Shown here piece by piece: positions 27,409 through 38,100 of a stretch of DNA of 64,000 nucleotides. Under the pieces are notes generated by a model, which worked only from the letters and a program-made list of their open reading frames with translations, did no database searches and was not told the DNA's origin. A program made the translations under genes and the position numbers. The DNA is from Chondrilla cf. caribensis (Eukaryota > Porifera > Demospongiae > Chondrillida > Chondrillidae): positions 3,514,969 to 3,578,968 of the forward strand of contig OZ026558.1 in assembly GCA_964020155.1 (NCBI GenBank), in the 5' to 3' direction. The first letter of the stretch is position 1; the number at the start of each line of letters is the position of its first letter.

Positions 27409-28007
27409 CTACCTCTAACACAGGTGGACTGTCCACAGGTCTCATTGCTGGTATTGTGGTAGTCTGTGTTGTTGTCATTTTACTGACATTTCTAGCTGGT
27501 TGTGGAGTTGGAGTGATAGTACTAGTTGTTTACCAGAAAAAGTCCAAACCATCAACAAGTATGTTGTGTACAGTACTCTGTAGTACAGTAGGTATACTGT
27601 GTAGTACGGTTGGTGTAACGTGTAGTACGGTAGGTGTACTGTGTAGTACAGTAGGTGTACTGTGTATCACTGTGGAGGTGTTGTGCTGTAATGGATATAC
27701 GTAGTCTTCTTACTGTGTGTATACAAACAAATATAAACTTACACACCCTCACACTCACCACTTCTAGTTTGACAAATACTTGACAACATTACTACATGTA
27801 TGTATACAGATGAGCACACATACCACTTGCAATTACAACTATTGCAATCATTTCCATTGTTAGGTTAACTTAAAGTGCATACAATTTTGCACAACTAAAC
27901 ACTTATTCACATGTTCTGTATATCCACTCACTATAGGATCAACTGAAGGCATATTGTGTTGCAAAACCCCAAACAATCAATCACTCAATCAATATGACAC
28001 AGACTGA
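23636..28007 (+). CDS. type A Ig/FN3 receptor with replaced, tyrosine-free tail (499 aa)
   Basis: Exons: signal 23636-23699, Ig1 24336-24677, FN3-A1 24877-25158, Ig2-A 26020-26310, FN3-A2 26581-26880, TM 27409-27558, tail 27937-28007. The total is exactly 1500 bases, 500 codons with stop. The tail exon keeps its acceptor and the first codons (RSTEG). It is then fused, at a shared TGAAGG, to sequence that lies about 430 bp downstream in paralogues. The new C-terminus is ILCCKTPNNQSLNQYDTD and the stop is at 28005-28007, inside antisense LINE tail sequence. All three signalling tyrosines of the tail are gone; a new CC pair near the membrane could be lipidated (guess). The ectodomain is fully open, so the product should reach the membrane and bind but not signal in the usual way, like a decoy. 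Ig1 has private changes (ARNPGRYLTTGP, FKYSC). Confidence 0.7.
25435..25788. repeat. interspersed repeat in FN3-A1 to Ig2-A intron
   Basis: Orthologous insertion to 1919-2249, with the same (GTTT)n start. Its right flank GCTAGTCTAATATAAACATT is tandemly duplicated here. Confidence 0.5.
27337..27407. repeat. (CA)n microsatellite touching TM-exon acceptor
   Basis: Pure CA of about 70 bp, preceded by a tandem copy of an ACGTATGCATGCACATACGC segment. Confidence 0.9.
27559..27690. repeat. 21-bp minisatellite, open in the TM-exon frame
   Basis: About four units. Read-through from the TM exon stays open as CSTVGVL-type repeats for about 50 codons. Confidence 0.8.
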
Positions 28008-28290
28008 ACACGTCTCCTCTACAGGAGGTCGTCCTTACAATACACAACTGCATAGTCATCAAAATGTGTACTGCTAGGAGCAAGAACAGATTTGGTCCAC
28101 AAAATTAATACTATCTAAAATTGTCCATCCATCGTAATCGAGGTCTTCATCAAGGCCCTCTCCCCTCCACAACACCTTCGAACACTCTCCTGGTAAATCT
28201 CTTCATATCCAACCCTTCCAGTCTTCCTTCCATTCCTCCTGTCTCTTCTTCACCGTCTCCAGCCTTGCCCCAGCCTCTTCAAAATTTCTT
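27971..28290 (-). mobile_element. LINE 3'-end fragment
   Basis: Same antisense LINE scrap as at 4850-5135, with its (ATTG)n tail at 27971-27993. That tail now supplies the last codons and the stop of the receptor at 23636-28007. Confidence 0.55.
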
Positions 28291-28345
28291 CAGGTGATAA
28301 TTGTTGCTTATATAGCGAATTGCTAAACCCCTTGGTAACTAATTA

Positions 28346-31300
28346 GGGTAATGTACTGATTTCCGGACACCATATATTTCCGGCCGGACACATCGACAGT
28401 CGGACAGTTCCTTTCGGCGCCAGCTTCGCAAGGTTTCAAGTTTCTTTTCTATTTGATTCACTTTGCGTAAGTTTTACCTTTTATTCTGACAGTGTAGATG
28501 TGTTTTACTCAATAACTGTTTGTCCAACTGTCCTATATTCTATACAGTAGTTATCAATCAATATAATTTCTGTGAACGCTAGATATATCTATTTTTCTAT
28601 ACCGAGCTAAGTCACATCGATTTAACTTTGAATCAGCAAATTCTCTTCAGTACTGAGCCCTTGAGCTACTACAAAATTTAGTGCCAAGACTGATCGAGAA
28701 GCAAACAACACGTTAAACGTAGTTTTGGTGGCTTTGTTTCATTTACGAAGCGCGATAGCGTTGAATTTCAGTCATGCAATTGCTGCAACTGGAAGGCGAA
28801 CAGGAACAAAAGATGAATCTGAGGTGGCTGCAAATATTCAAAGATTAGATAATAGTCGTTCTAAAATCCTTGTGTTCTGTCTGTACTGTGATTGCGTTGG
28901 AATCAATTAGCACTGATGCCACACACATTTTGATTCCAATAATGCTACTTACCTTACATGGTTAATTTCCCATAAGAGCAGGATGTAAACTATACAAGTT
29001 ACACATACACGGAGATAACAATTGAACCTTGGTTCCCTGTGTCTGTATGTGGTGGTGCACTGGATTTAATGTCATATTTTAATTTCTTGTTTTACAGGCA
29101 ATATAATAAATCATGGCTAAAAAAGGTGGCTGTAGACCAAGGGATCAAAACTCAATCCAGCTGGCTATGGATACACTGAAGAAGGAAGGTCTGTCTGTTC
29201 GCCGTGCTGCTGCCGCCTATGGTGTTCCAAAGTCCACCCTTCACGACCATTACACAGGAAAGGTACATCAGTCACACAAAGGACCACCTAGATACTTGAA
29301 TGACATGGAAGAAAAACAGCTTGTTGCCTTCTTGATTGGATGTGCACAGATTGGTTATGCTCGATCGCGTAAAGAAGTTATAAGCATTGTTGAACAAATT
29401 TTGAGTCAAAGATCAGGAAACACAGCCTCTCGTATCACATCCGGTTGGTGGGAATCATTTCGAAGGAGACATCCGGAATTAACCATCAGAATGTCAGAGA
29501 AACTTGCATATGTTCGATCAGTGATGACCAACCATACCATTATCAACTCATATTTTGATCTATTGGAGTCAACCGTGAAGGATAACAATCTACTGAATAG
29601 GCCAGGAAGCATTTTTAATTGTGATGAGAGCGGCATATGTTTAGATGTCCGCCCAGGCAAGGTCATAGCTTTGAAAGGGATGCGCAATGTCACCGCAATT
29701 TCCTCTGGAAATAAGATGCAAATCACAGTTTTAGCCTGTGTTTCTGCTTCTGGCCATGCTATACCCCCAATGGTGGTTTTTCCTGGGAAGAATTTTATCC
29801 ATCAACTTACCATCAACGAAGTTCCTGGAACTCTTTATGCTATGTCCCCTAATGGTTGGATAGATTCAGAGATTTTCAATAGATGGTTTGAGCAGCATTT
29901 TCTTCGTTACGTACCAGCTACAAGACCCATTATCCTACTACTTGATGGGCATTCATCGCACTATCATCCTGACACTGTCAGATTGGCTGCCAAACATGAT
30001 GTCATTTTATTCTGCTTGCCACCACACACAACCCATGTGTCACAACCATTGGATGTTAGCTGTTTTGCGCCACTTAAGAAATCATGGAGCCAGCAGTGTG
30101 ACCAATTCAGCAAAAAGAACCCAAGCAGAGTAATCACCAAGTACGAATTTTCATCTCTATTCTCCAAGGCTTGGTACTCAGCCTTCACACCATCCAACAT
30201 TATAGCTGGTTTCCGTGCAACTGGTATTTATCCACTGAATCGAGATGCCATTAAATTACCTCCCACTGTTGATGATATCAGCACAAAGCTGAATGCACTT
30301 TCATTCCTTCCTCTATTCAGTCCATCTCGTGACCATGTCAGTGACAAGTCTGATCATTCTTCTGGGCCAGCTCGATGTGCAACTCTTTCGGGATCTCAAC
30401 CATCCTTGTCATTTGAAACCGATTCTGAATTCACCGATGAGGAGGTCCGGTTATTTCAAAAGCGATTTGAAAATGATTATGATTTGCCCGACCCCAAGTA
30501 CCAACAGTGGCTCGAGAAGTTCCATGGGAGACAGGTGGAGGAAGACTCTACTTTAGATGCGGATGCCAATGACACTCACATTACACCATCTGAGCTTCAG
30601 AAAGAAAGTGGTATATCAGCTTTCCTGACTTTACCAGTTTCACTCCAGAAAAAGGAAGTTAGAGAAAGGAACTTCATTCGTGGTGCTCGTGTTTTGACAA
30701 GCGAAGAATCATTAAAGATGTTGGAAGAGCAGGAAGAAAAAAAGAAAAACCTGGAAAGAGAGAAGGCTGAGCGTATAGCACAGCGGCAAGAGAAGGCACG
30801 TATAAAAGCTGAGCGTATAGCAGAACGGCAAGAGAAGGCACGTAAGAAAGCGGAGCGTACAGGTGAACAACAAAAAGTACGTAAGAAGGCAGAGGAGCCA
30901 GTAAGAGGGAGTAAGCCCAGGAAAGAGACCTGTTCAAACCCTACAAAGCCATCTAAAGTAAAGGCTACCAAGAAATCCATGCCAATTACAAGTAGAAAGA
31001 AAAAAATTGACAACATTACGGTCTGCAGTGGTGTAGCCTGTTTTGTGTGTGGTGATACAGAAGACAATGACGAGGATGGTGAACGATGGATTCAGTGTGA
31101 TGAGTGTGATACTTGGTCCCACCTTGGGTGTTTGCCTGATGCAGTCAATTTCAGGCTTCGTAAATTTGTTGGACCTTGTTGCAAATGAGAAGTGAATAGT
31201 GATAGCTGACTTATTAGCTTTGTTTTGATTGTTGGGTTTTTATTTTACTACTGTATCATGCTTTTAGTTGTATGATGTTGATTTATGATACACATTCCGA

Positions 31301-31560
31301 ACGCGAACATGTAAAATAATTAATATACATATGTACTATTATACTTTCATATAAATAGTATATAAATTAGACACGTTAATGATGAGGAAACGAAGTAGTT
31401 TTCTTTACTCCTTTCGGTAACCTCGAGCATATATAAATCTCAAAAATAACTGACTATAAATGTTCTAGTAATATGTTTTTAATGAAATATTTATAAAAAA
31501 GACAAGAACACAATATTTAAAAAAAACGCCAGCTCGATGAATTTTCCCGGACGCTCACCC
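28346..31560 (+). mobile_element. pogo/Tigger-like DNA transposon, about 3.2 kb
   Basis: The array sequence ends at CTAATTA (28345). The element runs from GGGTAATG to CTCACCC and is bounded by TA on both sides, which fits pogo elements. The terminal inverted repeat is short (GGGT[A/G]A) and poor beyond that, so the right edge is uncertain. It carries one long transposase gene. Sequence right of 31562 is not the continuation of the array block, so the insertion is next to or inside the LINE that follows. Confidence 0.6.
29113..31188 (+). CDS. pogo-like DDE transposase with C-terminal PHD finger (691 aa)
   Basis: Single open frame. Residues 14-50 form a CENP-B N-terminal/Psq-type helix-turn-helix (LSVRRAAAAYGVPKSTLHDH), which in this family binds transposon ends. 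Residues 62-130 fit the second CENP-B-type HTH (WWESFRRRHPEL). Residues 166-380 are a DDE_1 nuclease with candidate metal ligands D171 (NCDESG), D278 (LLDGHSSH) and D314 (QPLDVSCFAPLK). Residues 540-620 are a Lys/Arg/Glu-rich coiled coil with short repeats (AERIAERQEKARKKAERT). The C-terminus (643-691) is a C4HC3 PHD finger: CFVC, CDEC, WSHLGC, PCC. PHD fingers usually read histone H3 tails, so it may guide insertion. A ...TTTTACAG acceptor at 29099 suggests a spliced 5' leader. No frameshift or stop, so recently active or co-opted. Confidence 0.85.
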   Translation: MAKKGGCRPRDQNSIQLAMDTLKKEGLSVRRAAAAYGVPKSTLHDHYTGKVHQSHKGPPRYLNDMEEKQLVAFLIGCAQIGYARSRKEVISIVEQILSQRSGNTASRITSGWWESFRRRHPELTIRMSEKLAYVRSVMTNHTIINSYFDLLESTVKDNNLLNRPGSIFNCDESGICLDVRPGKVIALKGMRNVTAISSGNKMQITVLACVSASGHAIPPMVVFPGKNFIHQLTINEVPGTLYAMSPNGWIDSEIFNRWFEQHFLRYVPATRPIILLLDGHSSHYHPDTVRLAAKHDVILFCLPPHTTHVSQPLDVSCFAPLKKSWSQQCDQFSKKNPSRVITKYEFSSLFSKAWYSAFTPSNIIAGFRATGIYPLNRDAIKLPPTVDDISTKLNALSFLPLFSPSRDHVSDKSDHSSGPARCATLSGSQPSLSFETDSEFTDEEVRLFQKRFENDYDLPDPKYQQWLEKFHGRQVEEDSTLDADANDTHITPSELQKESGISAFLTLPVSLQKKEVRERNFIRGARVLTSEESLKMLEEQEEKKKNLEREKAERIAQRQEKARIKAERIAERQEKARKKAERTGEQQKVRKKAEEPVRGSKPRKETCSNPTKPSKVKATKKSMPITSRKKKIDNITVCSGVACFVCGDTEDNDEDGERWIQCDECDTWSHLGCLPDAVNFRLRKFVGPCCK

Positions 31561-31562
31561 TA

Positions 31563-34407
31563 TTTTAATATTGTCAATAGATTTATATTGATTTACGTTA
31601 CGATATAATGAAGTGTTCGGCGTCTGCACCTCGTGTGAACCAACTTCAAGGACTATCAGTGTCGCTTACCGTTCGTATATTACGGTATGGGGAGGATCCT
31701 AGAGGTGGATGGTGATATAGAGACTCTCTTACAAGAATGCCGAACAATCCAATCACGGCTCCCAAACACCACCCAGAGGCCAAAAAGTGATGGTGAGCTG
31801 GCTAGATCCTTTGCAAATCTGATAAGAATGGGTAACATCCAAGCAGCAATAAGGCGTGTTACAGACAGTGGCAACACTGGTGTGCTACCATTGAACAGTA
31901 TTCAGCCAGATAACAGAACAGTGAAGGACCACCTCCAAGAGAAACACCCCCATAGGAAACCTGCATTGAAGGAAACCATTAGCCAGGAAGATCCAAAAGA
32001 TGAACCACACGAGGTGATATACGGGGAGATTGATAATACAATGATTAGAACCATAGTCCAAAGAATGACTGGATCGGCAGGCCCATCAGGAGTCGATGCA
32101 ACAGGATGGAAAAGATTTTGCTCATCCTATGGAAAAACATCAGAGGACCTATGCAAAGTGATAGCACGGGTTGCCAAGAGGATAAGCTCCTGCTATGTAG
32201 ATCCAAAAGGTCTCATGAGCTTCACTGCGTGCCATCTTATCGCTTTAGACAAGAATCCAGGTGTAGACCAATCGGAATCGGGGAAGTCCTGAGAAGAATT
32301 ATTGCAAAGGCTATTCTGATGATCACGTCAGCAGATATCCGCAAAACAGTGGGCACCCAGCAACTATGTGCAGGCCTGGTCAGTGGAGCTGAAGCAGGGG
32401 TACATGCAATGAGGACTCTAAAGGATGATCCTGACACTGAAGCCGTTTTGATGGTGGATGCCAGCAATGCGTTTAACACGCTAAACCGTGAAGCAGCCCT
32501 GCGAAACATCCGAATCCTCTGCCCAGCACTGGCACCAATCCTGATCAATACTTACCGGGAAGATTCGCTTCTTTTCATTGACGGAGAAGTAATCTTTTCA
32601 CGAGAAGGGACTACCCAAGGCGATCCCCTTGCGATGCCTATGTATGCAATTGGAACACTACCCCTCATCCGCCAACTCCCAAGCGAATCCAGAAGTGTTT
32701 GGTTTGCAGATGATGCCACGGCTGGAGGGAAACTAGACAACCTCAAAATCTGGTGGGACAGCGTCCGAAATATTGGTCCCAAGTTTGGCTATACACCCAA
32801 TGCCAAAAAGAGCTGGATTATAGTGAAAGAGGAGGCTTTACAACAAGCAAAGAGCATTTTCAATGAATCTGGGATCAACATTACGACACAAGGGAAACGG
32901 CACCTGGGAGCGCCTTTAGGGACCAGCGCCTTTACCCAATCCTTTATTGAGTCCAAAGTGGCAGTCCGGGTGGAAGAGATCAAGCGGCTCTCCAGTATAG
33001 CGAAAACCCAGCCCCAGGCAGCATACACAGCTCTGACCCATGGGATTATGGGAAGGTGGGCTTTTTTGATGCGATCTGTGCCGGGAGTAGAAGACCTGTT
33101 TCAGCCCCTAGAATATGTAATCAGACACAGCCTGCTGCCAGCAATTACAGGTCGTCCTGTAATAAGGGATGATGAGAGGAAGCTGATTGCACTCCCAGTC
33201 AGACTCGGGGGAATGGGCATAACCATACCAACAGAAATGGCACCAAATCAGTACAGAGCTTCAGCCACCATCACAGAGCCATTGGTGTCCAATATCAGTC
33301 ATCCGCCCCATGACCTCAATGAAATTGATGTATACAACTTACAGATCCAAATGAGGAAAGAATTGACAAGTCGCAGACGCCAGAACCAGCAGAAAGAAGC
33401 AGACAACTTGAAGGAGACTCTTCCTTCCACCCTCCAGAAATCAATGGAGCTCGCATCCGAGAAAGGAGCCTCCGCATGGCTAACTGCTATACCAATAGAA
33501 GAGCTTGGATTTACTTTACACAAACAGGCTTTTAGAGATGCACTTTGTATTCGCTACGGCTGGGAGCCTATCAGACTTCCCACTCATTGCACCTGTGGTG
33601 CACTTTTCTCCACCTCTCATGCATTCAGTTGCTCAAAAGGTGCATTTCCCACCATCCGCCACGATCATATCTGAGACCTTACTGCCCAGCTAATGACTGA
33701 AGTGTGTACGAATGTGGAGATAGAGCCAACACTACAACCCCTGTCTGGTGAAACCTTTCGAAATAGATCTGCAAATGTAGAAGATAATGCCCGGCAAGAC
33801 ATTAGAGCTCAGGGCTTCTGGGGTGGCCAGAAGGAAAGCGCATTTTTTGATGTAAGAGTTTTTAACTCATACGCGCCTTCCAACAGCACCGGGAGCCAAG
33901 CAGCCAATTTCAGAAGGCATGAGAAAGAGAAGCGCAGAACATACGAAAGAAGAATCATTGAAATAGAACACGGCTCTTTCACACCCCTTGTTCTGTCCTC
34001 AACAGGAGGATGGGGACCCTCAGCTCAAGTAACCTACAAAAGATTAGCCAATTTAATCTCAGTGAAGTACAAGAAATCATACAGCCAAACCATGAGGATG
34101 ATTCGATGCAAGATGGCCTTCTCCCTCATTGATTCAGCAGTGATGTGCCTAAGGGGAGCCAGATCTTCCTTTCACAAGCCAATCAGGTCTTTGGACCTAA
34201 CAGACACCCCAATTGACCTTATTGTCAACCAGGGAAAGATCTAAGGAATTACATAACAGGACTATTATTATGACAATTATTATTATAACAACATTTATAT
34301 TTAATACATATTTTAAACAGTTTCAATGTAATATTATTATGTGGATAAGTATTTATTTATTAAGTTATGAAATATTTATAAAAAAATAAAAAAAAAAAAA
34401 AAAAAAA
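31563..34407 (+). mobile_element. non-LTR retrotransposon (LINE), 3' complete, 5' truncated or rearranged
   Basis: Contains a reverse transcriptase followed by a Cys/His knuckle and a restriction-like endonuclease domain, then a 130-bp AT-rich 3' end and a poly(A) tail at 34388-34407. The tail abuts CCCCACTGTCTACAG, which lies just before the Ig2-A exon in every type A gene. No target-site duplication can be identified, because the left flank belongs to a different part of the array. Confidence 0.75.
31687..34244 (+). pseudogene. LINE reverse transcriptase / restriction-like endonuclease, broken
   Basis: Three consecutive frames together read as one protein. 31687-32292 covers the region before the catalytic core (GPSGVDATGWKRF). 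From about 32265 the frame shifts by one base and continues to 33674 with the RT motifs: LMVDASNAFNTLNR, EGTTQGDPLAMPMYAIG and WFADDATAGG. The C-terminal CTCGALF..HAFSC knuckle follows. An in-frame TGA at 33672 interrupts before the endonuclease part (33693-34244: IEPTLQPLSGE, GFWGG, AFFDVRVFN, consistent with a PD-(D/E)XK nuclease). One frameshift and one nonsense codon make it non-autonomous. The C-terminal nuclease places it nearer the R2/NeSL-like LINEs than those with an N-terminal APE; clade not assigned. Confidence 0.7.
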
Positions 34408-35599
34408 GTACCCCACTGTCTACAGTGTACACACTGTACTGTGTATAACTTTGCTTGTTGTGCAGGCAAACCTCTGGTTCTCCCAAAGACCCCATCACTG
34501 TCAGCTTGTTACAACAGAAACTTCACTTTGTACTGTGATGTGTCCCCACTCCACATACTACAGTTCAGGGGAATTCACTGGATATTCAATTCACACCACA
34601 TATTGGGTGGATTTGACACTTATGCTGTGTCAAGCAATGGTAGAGAGTTAGTGATTCACAATGTGACAGCACGTACAGCTGGTGACTATGGCTGTGGTAT
34701 TGAACTGAACAGTGGGACTCTAGTGGAAGGGGACACATACTCTTTGGACCCCTTAGGTATGTATGTGTGTAACATGCATTGTAAATAATTAAACTCTTGT
34801 CAGCAACTTTCTGCTCATTGTTGACAATTTAGCACATGTTTACAGGTTCCGCACACATAAACATGGTAAACAAAAGGTGTTATGAGAAATCTGTGGCACT
34901 TGTAAACACAAGAACATTGGCTGTGTATGGGACTGCACACTGATCCTAATGTACATATCTGAATACTTACTTCTGCTATAATCTACACCTTACTTCTGGT
35001 GGTTATTCTCTTGTTATCTATCTTTTCTGTTCAGACTCACCAAAGGAGCCCTACAACATAGCTCTCACTCCTGGTGTTACTGACATAAATGTATCATGGG
35101 AACATGACAGGTCCTGTTTTGAGGGTCATACGTTTGTTCTCATTATTAGTTGGCAAAAAGCGTGCACCTGTGACCACTCTGAGCTGAGCACTGCAGTAAA
35201 TGGAACAATCTTCAACATTCATAATTTGGAACCTGACACCATCTACAGCATTTGTGTTTCAGCTGTAAACTCTTCTGACGATCAAGTGAAGAGTGAGAGG
35301 AAGTGCCTTCACACCAAGACTTTGAAACCTGTTTGTAAGTGCTATTCTGACCTTCCACATACCGTACACCTGTGTATTACTGGACACATTACACAAGTTT
35401 GCACATTTATGTTCACCATGCAGTAGAGTGGCATGCATATCTCACCAGAATACATATGCCAGAAAGTAGTCAGAGGTTAAGGTTATACAGATAATATGCA
35501 TGTGCAGTACATGTCCAACAAATAAACTTACATAACCGAAATGTACATGCTGCCATACATGTGTGTATAACATGCCTGGTGTACCTGTTTGTACGCACG

Positions 35600-35604
<5 letters not shown>

Positions 35605-35671
<67 letters not shown>
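35605..35671. repeat. (CA)n microsatellite touching TM-exon acceptor
   Basis: Preceded by a short CG-rich ACGCACGCACG start; ends in the acceptor AG at 35671-35672. Confidence 0.9.
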
Positions 35672-35672
<1 letters not shown>

Positions 35673-35814
35673 CTACCTCTAACACAGGTGGACTGTCCAC
35701 AGGTGTCATTGCTGGTATTGTGGTAGTCTGTGTTGTTGTAATTTTACTGACATTTCTAGCTGGTTGTGGAGTTGGAGTGATAGTACTAGCAGAAGAAGTC
35801 CAAACAGTCAGCAA

Positions 35815-36615
35815 GTAGGTTGTGTACAGTACAGGTGTACTGTGTAGTACGGTATAGGTGTACCGTGTAGTATAGTAGGTGTACAATGTAGTACAGTAAG
35901 TGTACGATGTAGTACAGTAGGTGTAGTGTTGGGCGGTATACCGGTATACAGTTGAATCGTGGTATTGAGTTCATACTGTTCCGGTATATATTGTATGTTT
36001 ATTCATGCCTGCAACTGGATACTGATTATACCGTGACAAAATTGTATAGTATACGGTGTACATGTATTGGATAGTTATCCAAAACTAGTAAGCAGGAGTG
36101 GTACGAAAAGCATTGTATGGGACTATTTCGGTCTGGGAAAAGGTGAAAAAACTGTCAATGATGGCAGTACTGTATGCCAGAATTGTCGAAAATAAGTGCA
36201 AGCAAAGCACGGGAACACCTCAAACTTGTTGGCACACTTCCAAACAAACCACCCCTCAATCATTAGTATAGTATTGTATATATATTTACATATTAATATA
36301 TAGTATAGAATAGTATTATTAGAATAGTAGGTATGTAGTTATACCGCAATATTTTTTCAGAAATACTGTGGTACTGTATTTGTCAATACCACCCAACACT
36401 AAGTAGATGTACTGTGTAGTACAGTAGGTGTACTGTGTAGTACAGTAGGTGTACTGTGTAGTACAGTAGGTGTACTGTGTAGTACGATAGGTGTACTGTG
36501 TAGTACGGTAAGTGTACTGTGTAGTATGGTAAGTGTACTGTGTAGTATGGTAGGTGCACTGTGTATTACGGTAGGTGTACTGTGTAGACGGTAGGTGTAC
36601 TGTGTTTCACTGTAA
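35815..36615. repeat. 21-bp minisatellite, split by a hAT insertion
   Basis: Units at 35815-35923 and 36402-36615 are one array of about a dozen copies interrupted by the element at 35924-36401. It is the longest copy of this minisatellite in the window. Confidence 0.8.
35924..36401. mobile_element. 478-bp non-autonomous hAT element with BED zinc-finger relic
   Basis: The ends are inverted repeats, TAGTGTTGGGCGGTAT and TAGTGTTGGGTGGTAT. The flanking 8-bp duplication AGTAGGTG / AGTAGATG (35916-35923, 36402-36409) differs at one base; 8 bp is the hAT hallmark. The interior at 36100-36255 reads IVWDYFGLGKGEK, VCQNCRK, a stop, then NTSNLLAHFQTNHPS. This is the BED finger (C-x2-C...H-x4-H) found at the N-terminus of hAT transposases. 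The catalytic domain is deleted. Confidence 0.85.
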
Positions 36616-37016
36616 AGGTGTTCTCTATATCCTATTTGTGTGTATACAAACAAATAAAAACTACACACACTCACACCTATACTAGTCTGACAAATACTAG
36701 ACAACATTACTACATGTATGTATACAGGTGTGCATACATACCATTTGCAATTACAACTATAGTAATCATTTCCATTTATGGGAACTTGAAGTGCATACAG
36801 TTTTGCACAACTAAACACTTATTTACATGTTCTGTATGTCCACTCACTACAGGATCAATTGAAAGTACAGTTGATGAAGACAAGAAGAACTCTCCCATCC
36901 CATCATATGTCAATGTGGAATTGGATGGCAGAAGTGTTCCCATGACAACCAACCCCGGCTACATGCAGGTTGAAAGGATGACTGAAGGTCCCAAACCTCT
37001 TTATGGAAACTTGTGA

Positions 37017-37570
37017 ATGACTTGAAATGGAGTGTTGCTTGTGCTTTGTGTCAACATCAAGTACTGTGTGTATGCATGTCTTATTGTGGAGAACTGAATG
37101 TGAATTTAGTGCTTTTTTATCACTTGTACATTTTGTACTTGTGTCATTTATCCTTGAATAAAGTGTTGTTTGTTGCTATAAAATTGAGTAGTTGTGTGTT
37201 CAATCTTATTCTTCAAATCAGATTTATATTTAGCTATACTTAGTCTAAGTAATTAAGCAATTACATCATACATCTAGAGACATATTATCACTCTAAGTCT
37301 TCTCTAGATGAATGAACATTTGTAATTGCAAGTACTATGTGTATACATGTCAGATCTTATTGTGGAGAACTGAATGTGAATTTAGTACTTTTATCACTTG
37401 TACATTTGTACTTGTGTCATTTGTCCTTGAATGGAGTGTTGTTTGTTGCTATAGCTGTGTTCCTCTTATTGTTTAGACAATTGGATTTGATTTTATATTC
37501 TGTTATTAGTAAGATAATGCTATGCGTATAGATCCTCCACATGAGTGAAGGCGTGTTGCGTTGCACATCC
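37017..37570 (+). other. 3' flank, internally duplicated
   Basis: 3'-UTR-like sequence is present twice: 37017-37240 and again from about 37330 (CATGTCAGATCTTATTGTGG, GTGTCATTTGTCCTTGAAT). The second copy leads into the C block as in other positions. Confidence 0.55.
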
Positions 37571-37890
37571 CCAATCAATCAATCAATCAATCAATGACAC
37601 AGACTGAACACGCCTCCTAGACAGGAGGTCACCCTTACATTACACAACTGCATAGTCATCAAAATGTGTACTGTTAGAACAGATTAGGTCCACAAAATTA
37701 ATACTATAATAAAACTGTCCATCCATCGTAATTTAGGTCTTCCTCTAGGCCTTCTCCCCTCCACGATACCTTCGAACACTCTCCTGGTAAATCTCTTCAT
37801 ATCCAACCCTTCCAGTCTTCCTTTCCATTCCTATTGTCTCTTCTTCATCGTCTCCAGAACCCCTATATACTTGCCCCAGCCTCTTTAAAA
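37571..37890 (-). mobile_element. LINE 3'-end fragment, best-preserved copy
   Basis: Minus-strand reading RFTRRVFEGIVEGRRPRG then RPKLRWMD is the typical C-terminal end of a LINE reverse transcriptase. The (ATTG)n tail is at 37571-37595. Confidence 0.65.
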
Positions 37891-37970
37891 TATCCTCATT
37901 GGTGGTAATTGTTGCTTATAATATTATAGCGAATTGCAAAACCCCTTGGTAACTAATTGCTAAAAATCGA

Positions 37971-38048
37971 TGACGTCGCTGTTCTTGCGTGCACGCGGCT
38001 TGCCCCAGCAATCGCCGTATCGACCCCTGTGTAGGTAAGGGTTTTCCT
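37971..38048 (+). promoter_or_regulatory. candidate promoter of C-type relic
   Basis: TGACGTCG (CRE with one changed base) at 37971-37978 and GGGTTTTCCT at 38039-38048, 52 bp before the ATG at 38101. Confidence 0.4.
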
Positions 38049-38100
38049 ATACAATTATCGGTTTGACACACCTAGCTATTCGACAGTCTATGATCGTGAT

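Larger units (their letters stand above)
34466..37016 (+). pseudogene. type A receptor remnant: lacks signal, Ig1 and FN3-A1; TM exon frameshifted
   Basis: Remaining exons: Ig2-A 34466-34756, FN3-A2 35035-35334, TM 35673-35814, tail 36853-37016. The first three exons are missing; the LINE poly(A) lies 58 bp before Ig2-A. The TM exon lost 8 bp after GTACTAG (near 35789; the TTGTTTAC of paralogues). The helix is kept but the following basic segment is out of frame, and splicing to the tail exon would reach TGA within a few codons. A 478-bp hAT element sits in the TM to tail intron. The tail exon itself is open (YVNVELDG, GYMQV, LYGNL) but unreachable in frame. AATAAA at 37157-37162. No start codon context; unlikely to make a surface protein. 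Confidence 0.75.

Noticed and set aside
28725..28910. 61-codon frame upstream of the transposase
   Set aside because: No domain. It lies in the transposon's leader region before the TTTTACAG acceptor.
31483..31499. Second LINE 3' end before the LINE (shared GAAATATTTATAAAAAA with 34366)
   Set aside because: Only 17 AT-rich bases match and no poly(A) follows, so chance cannot be excluded.
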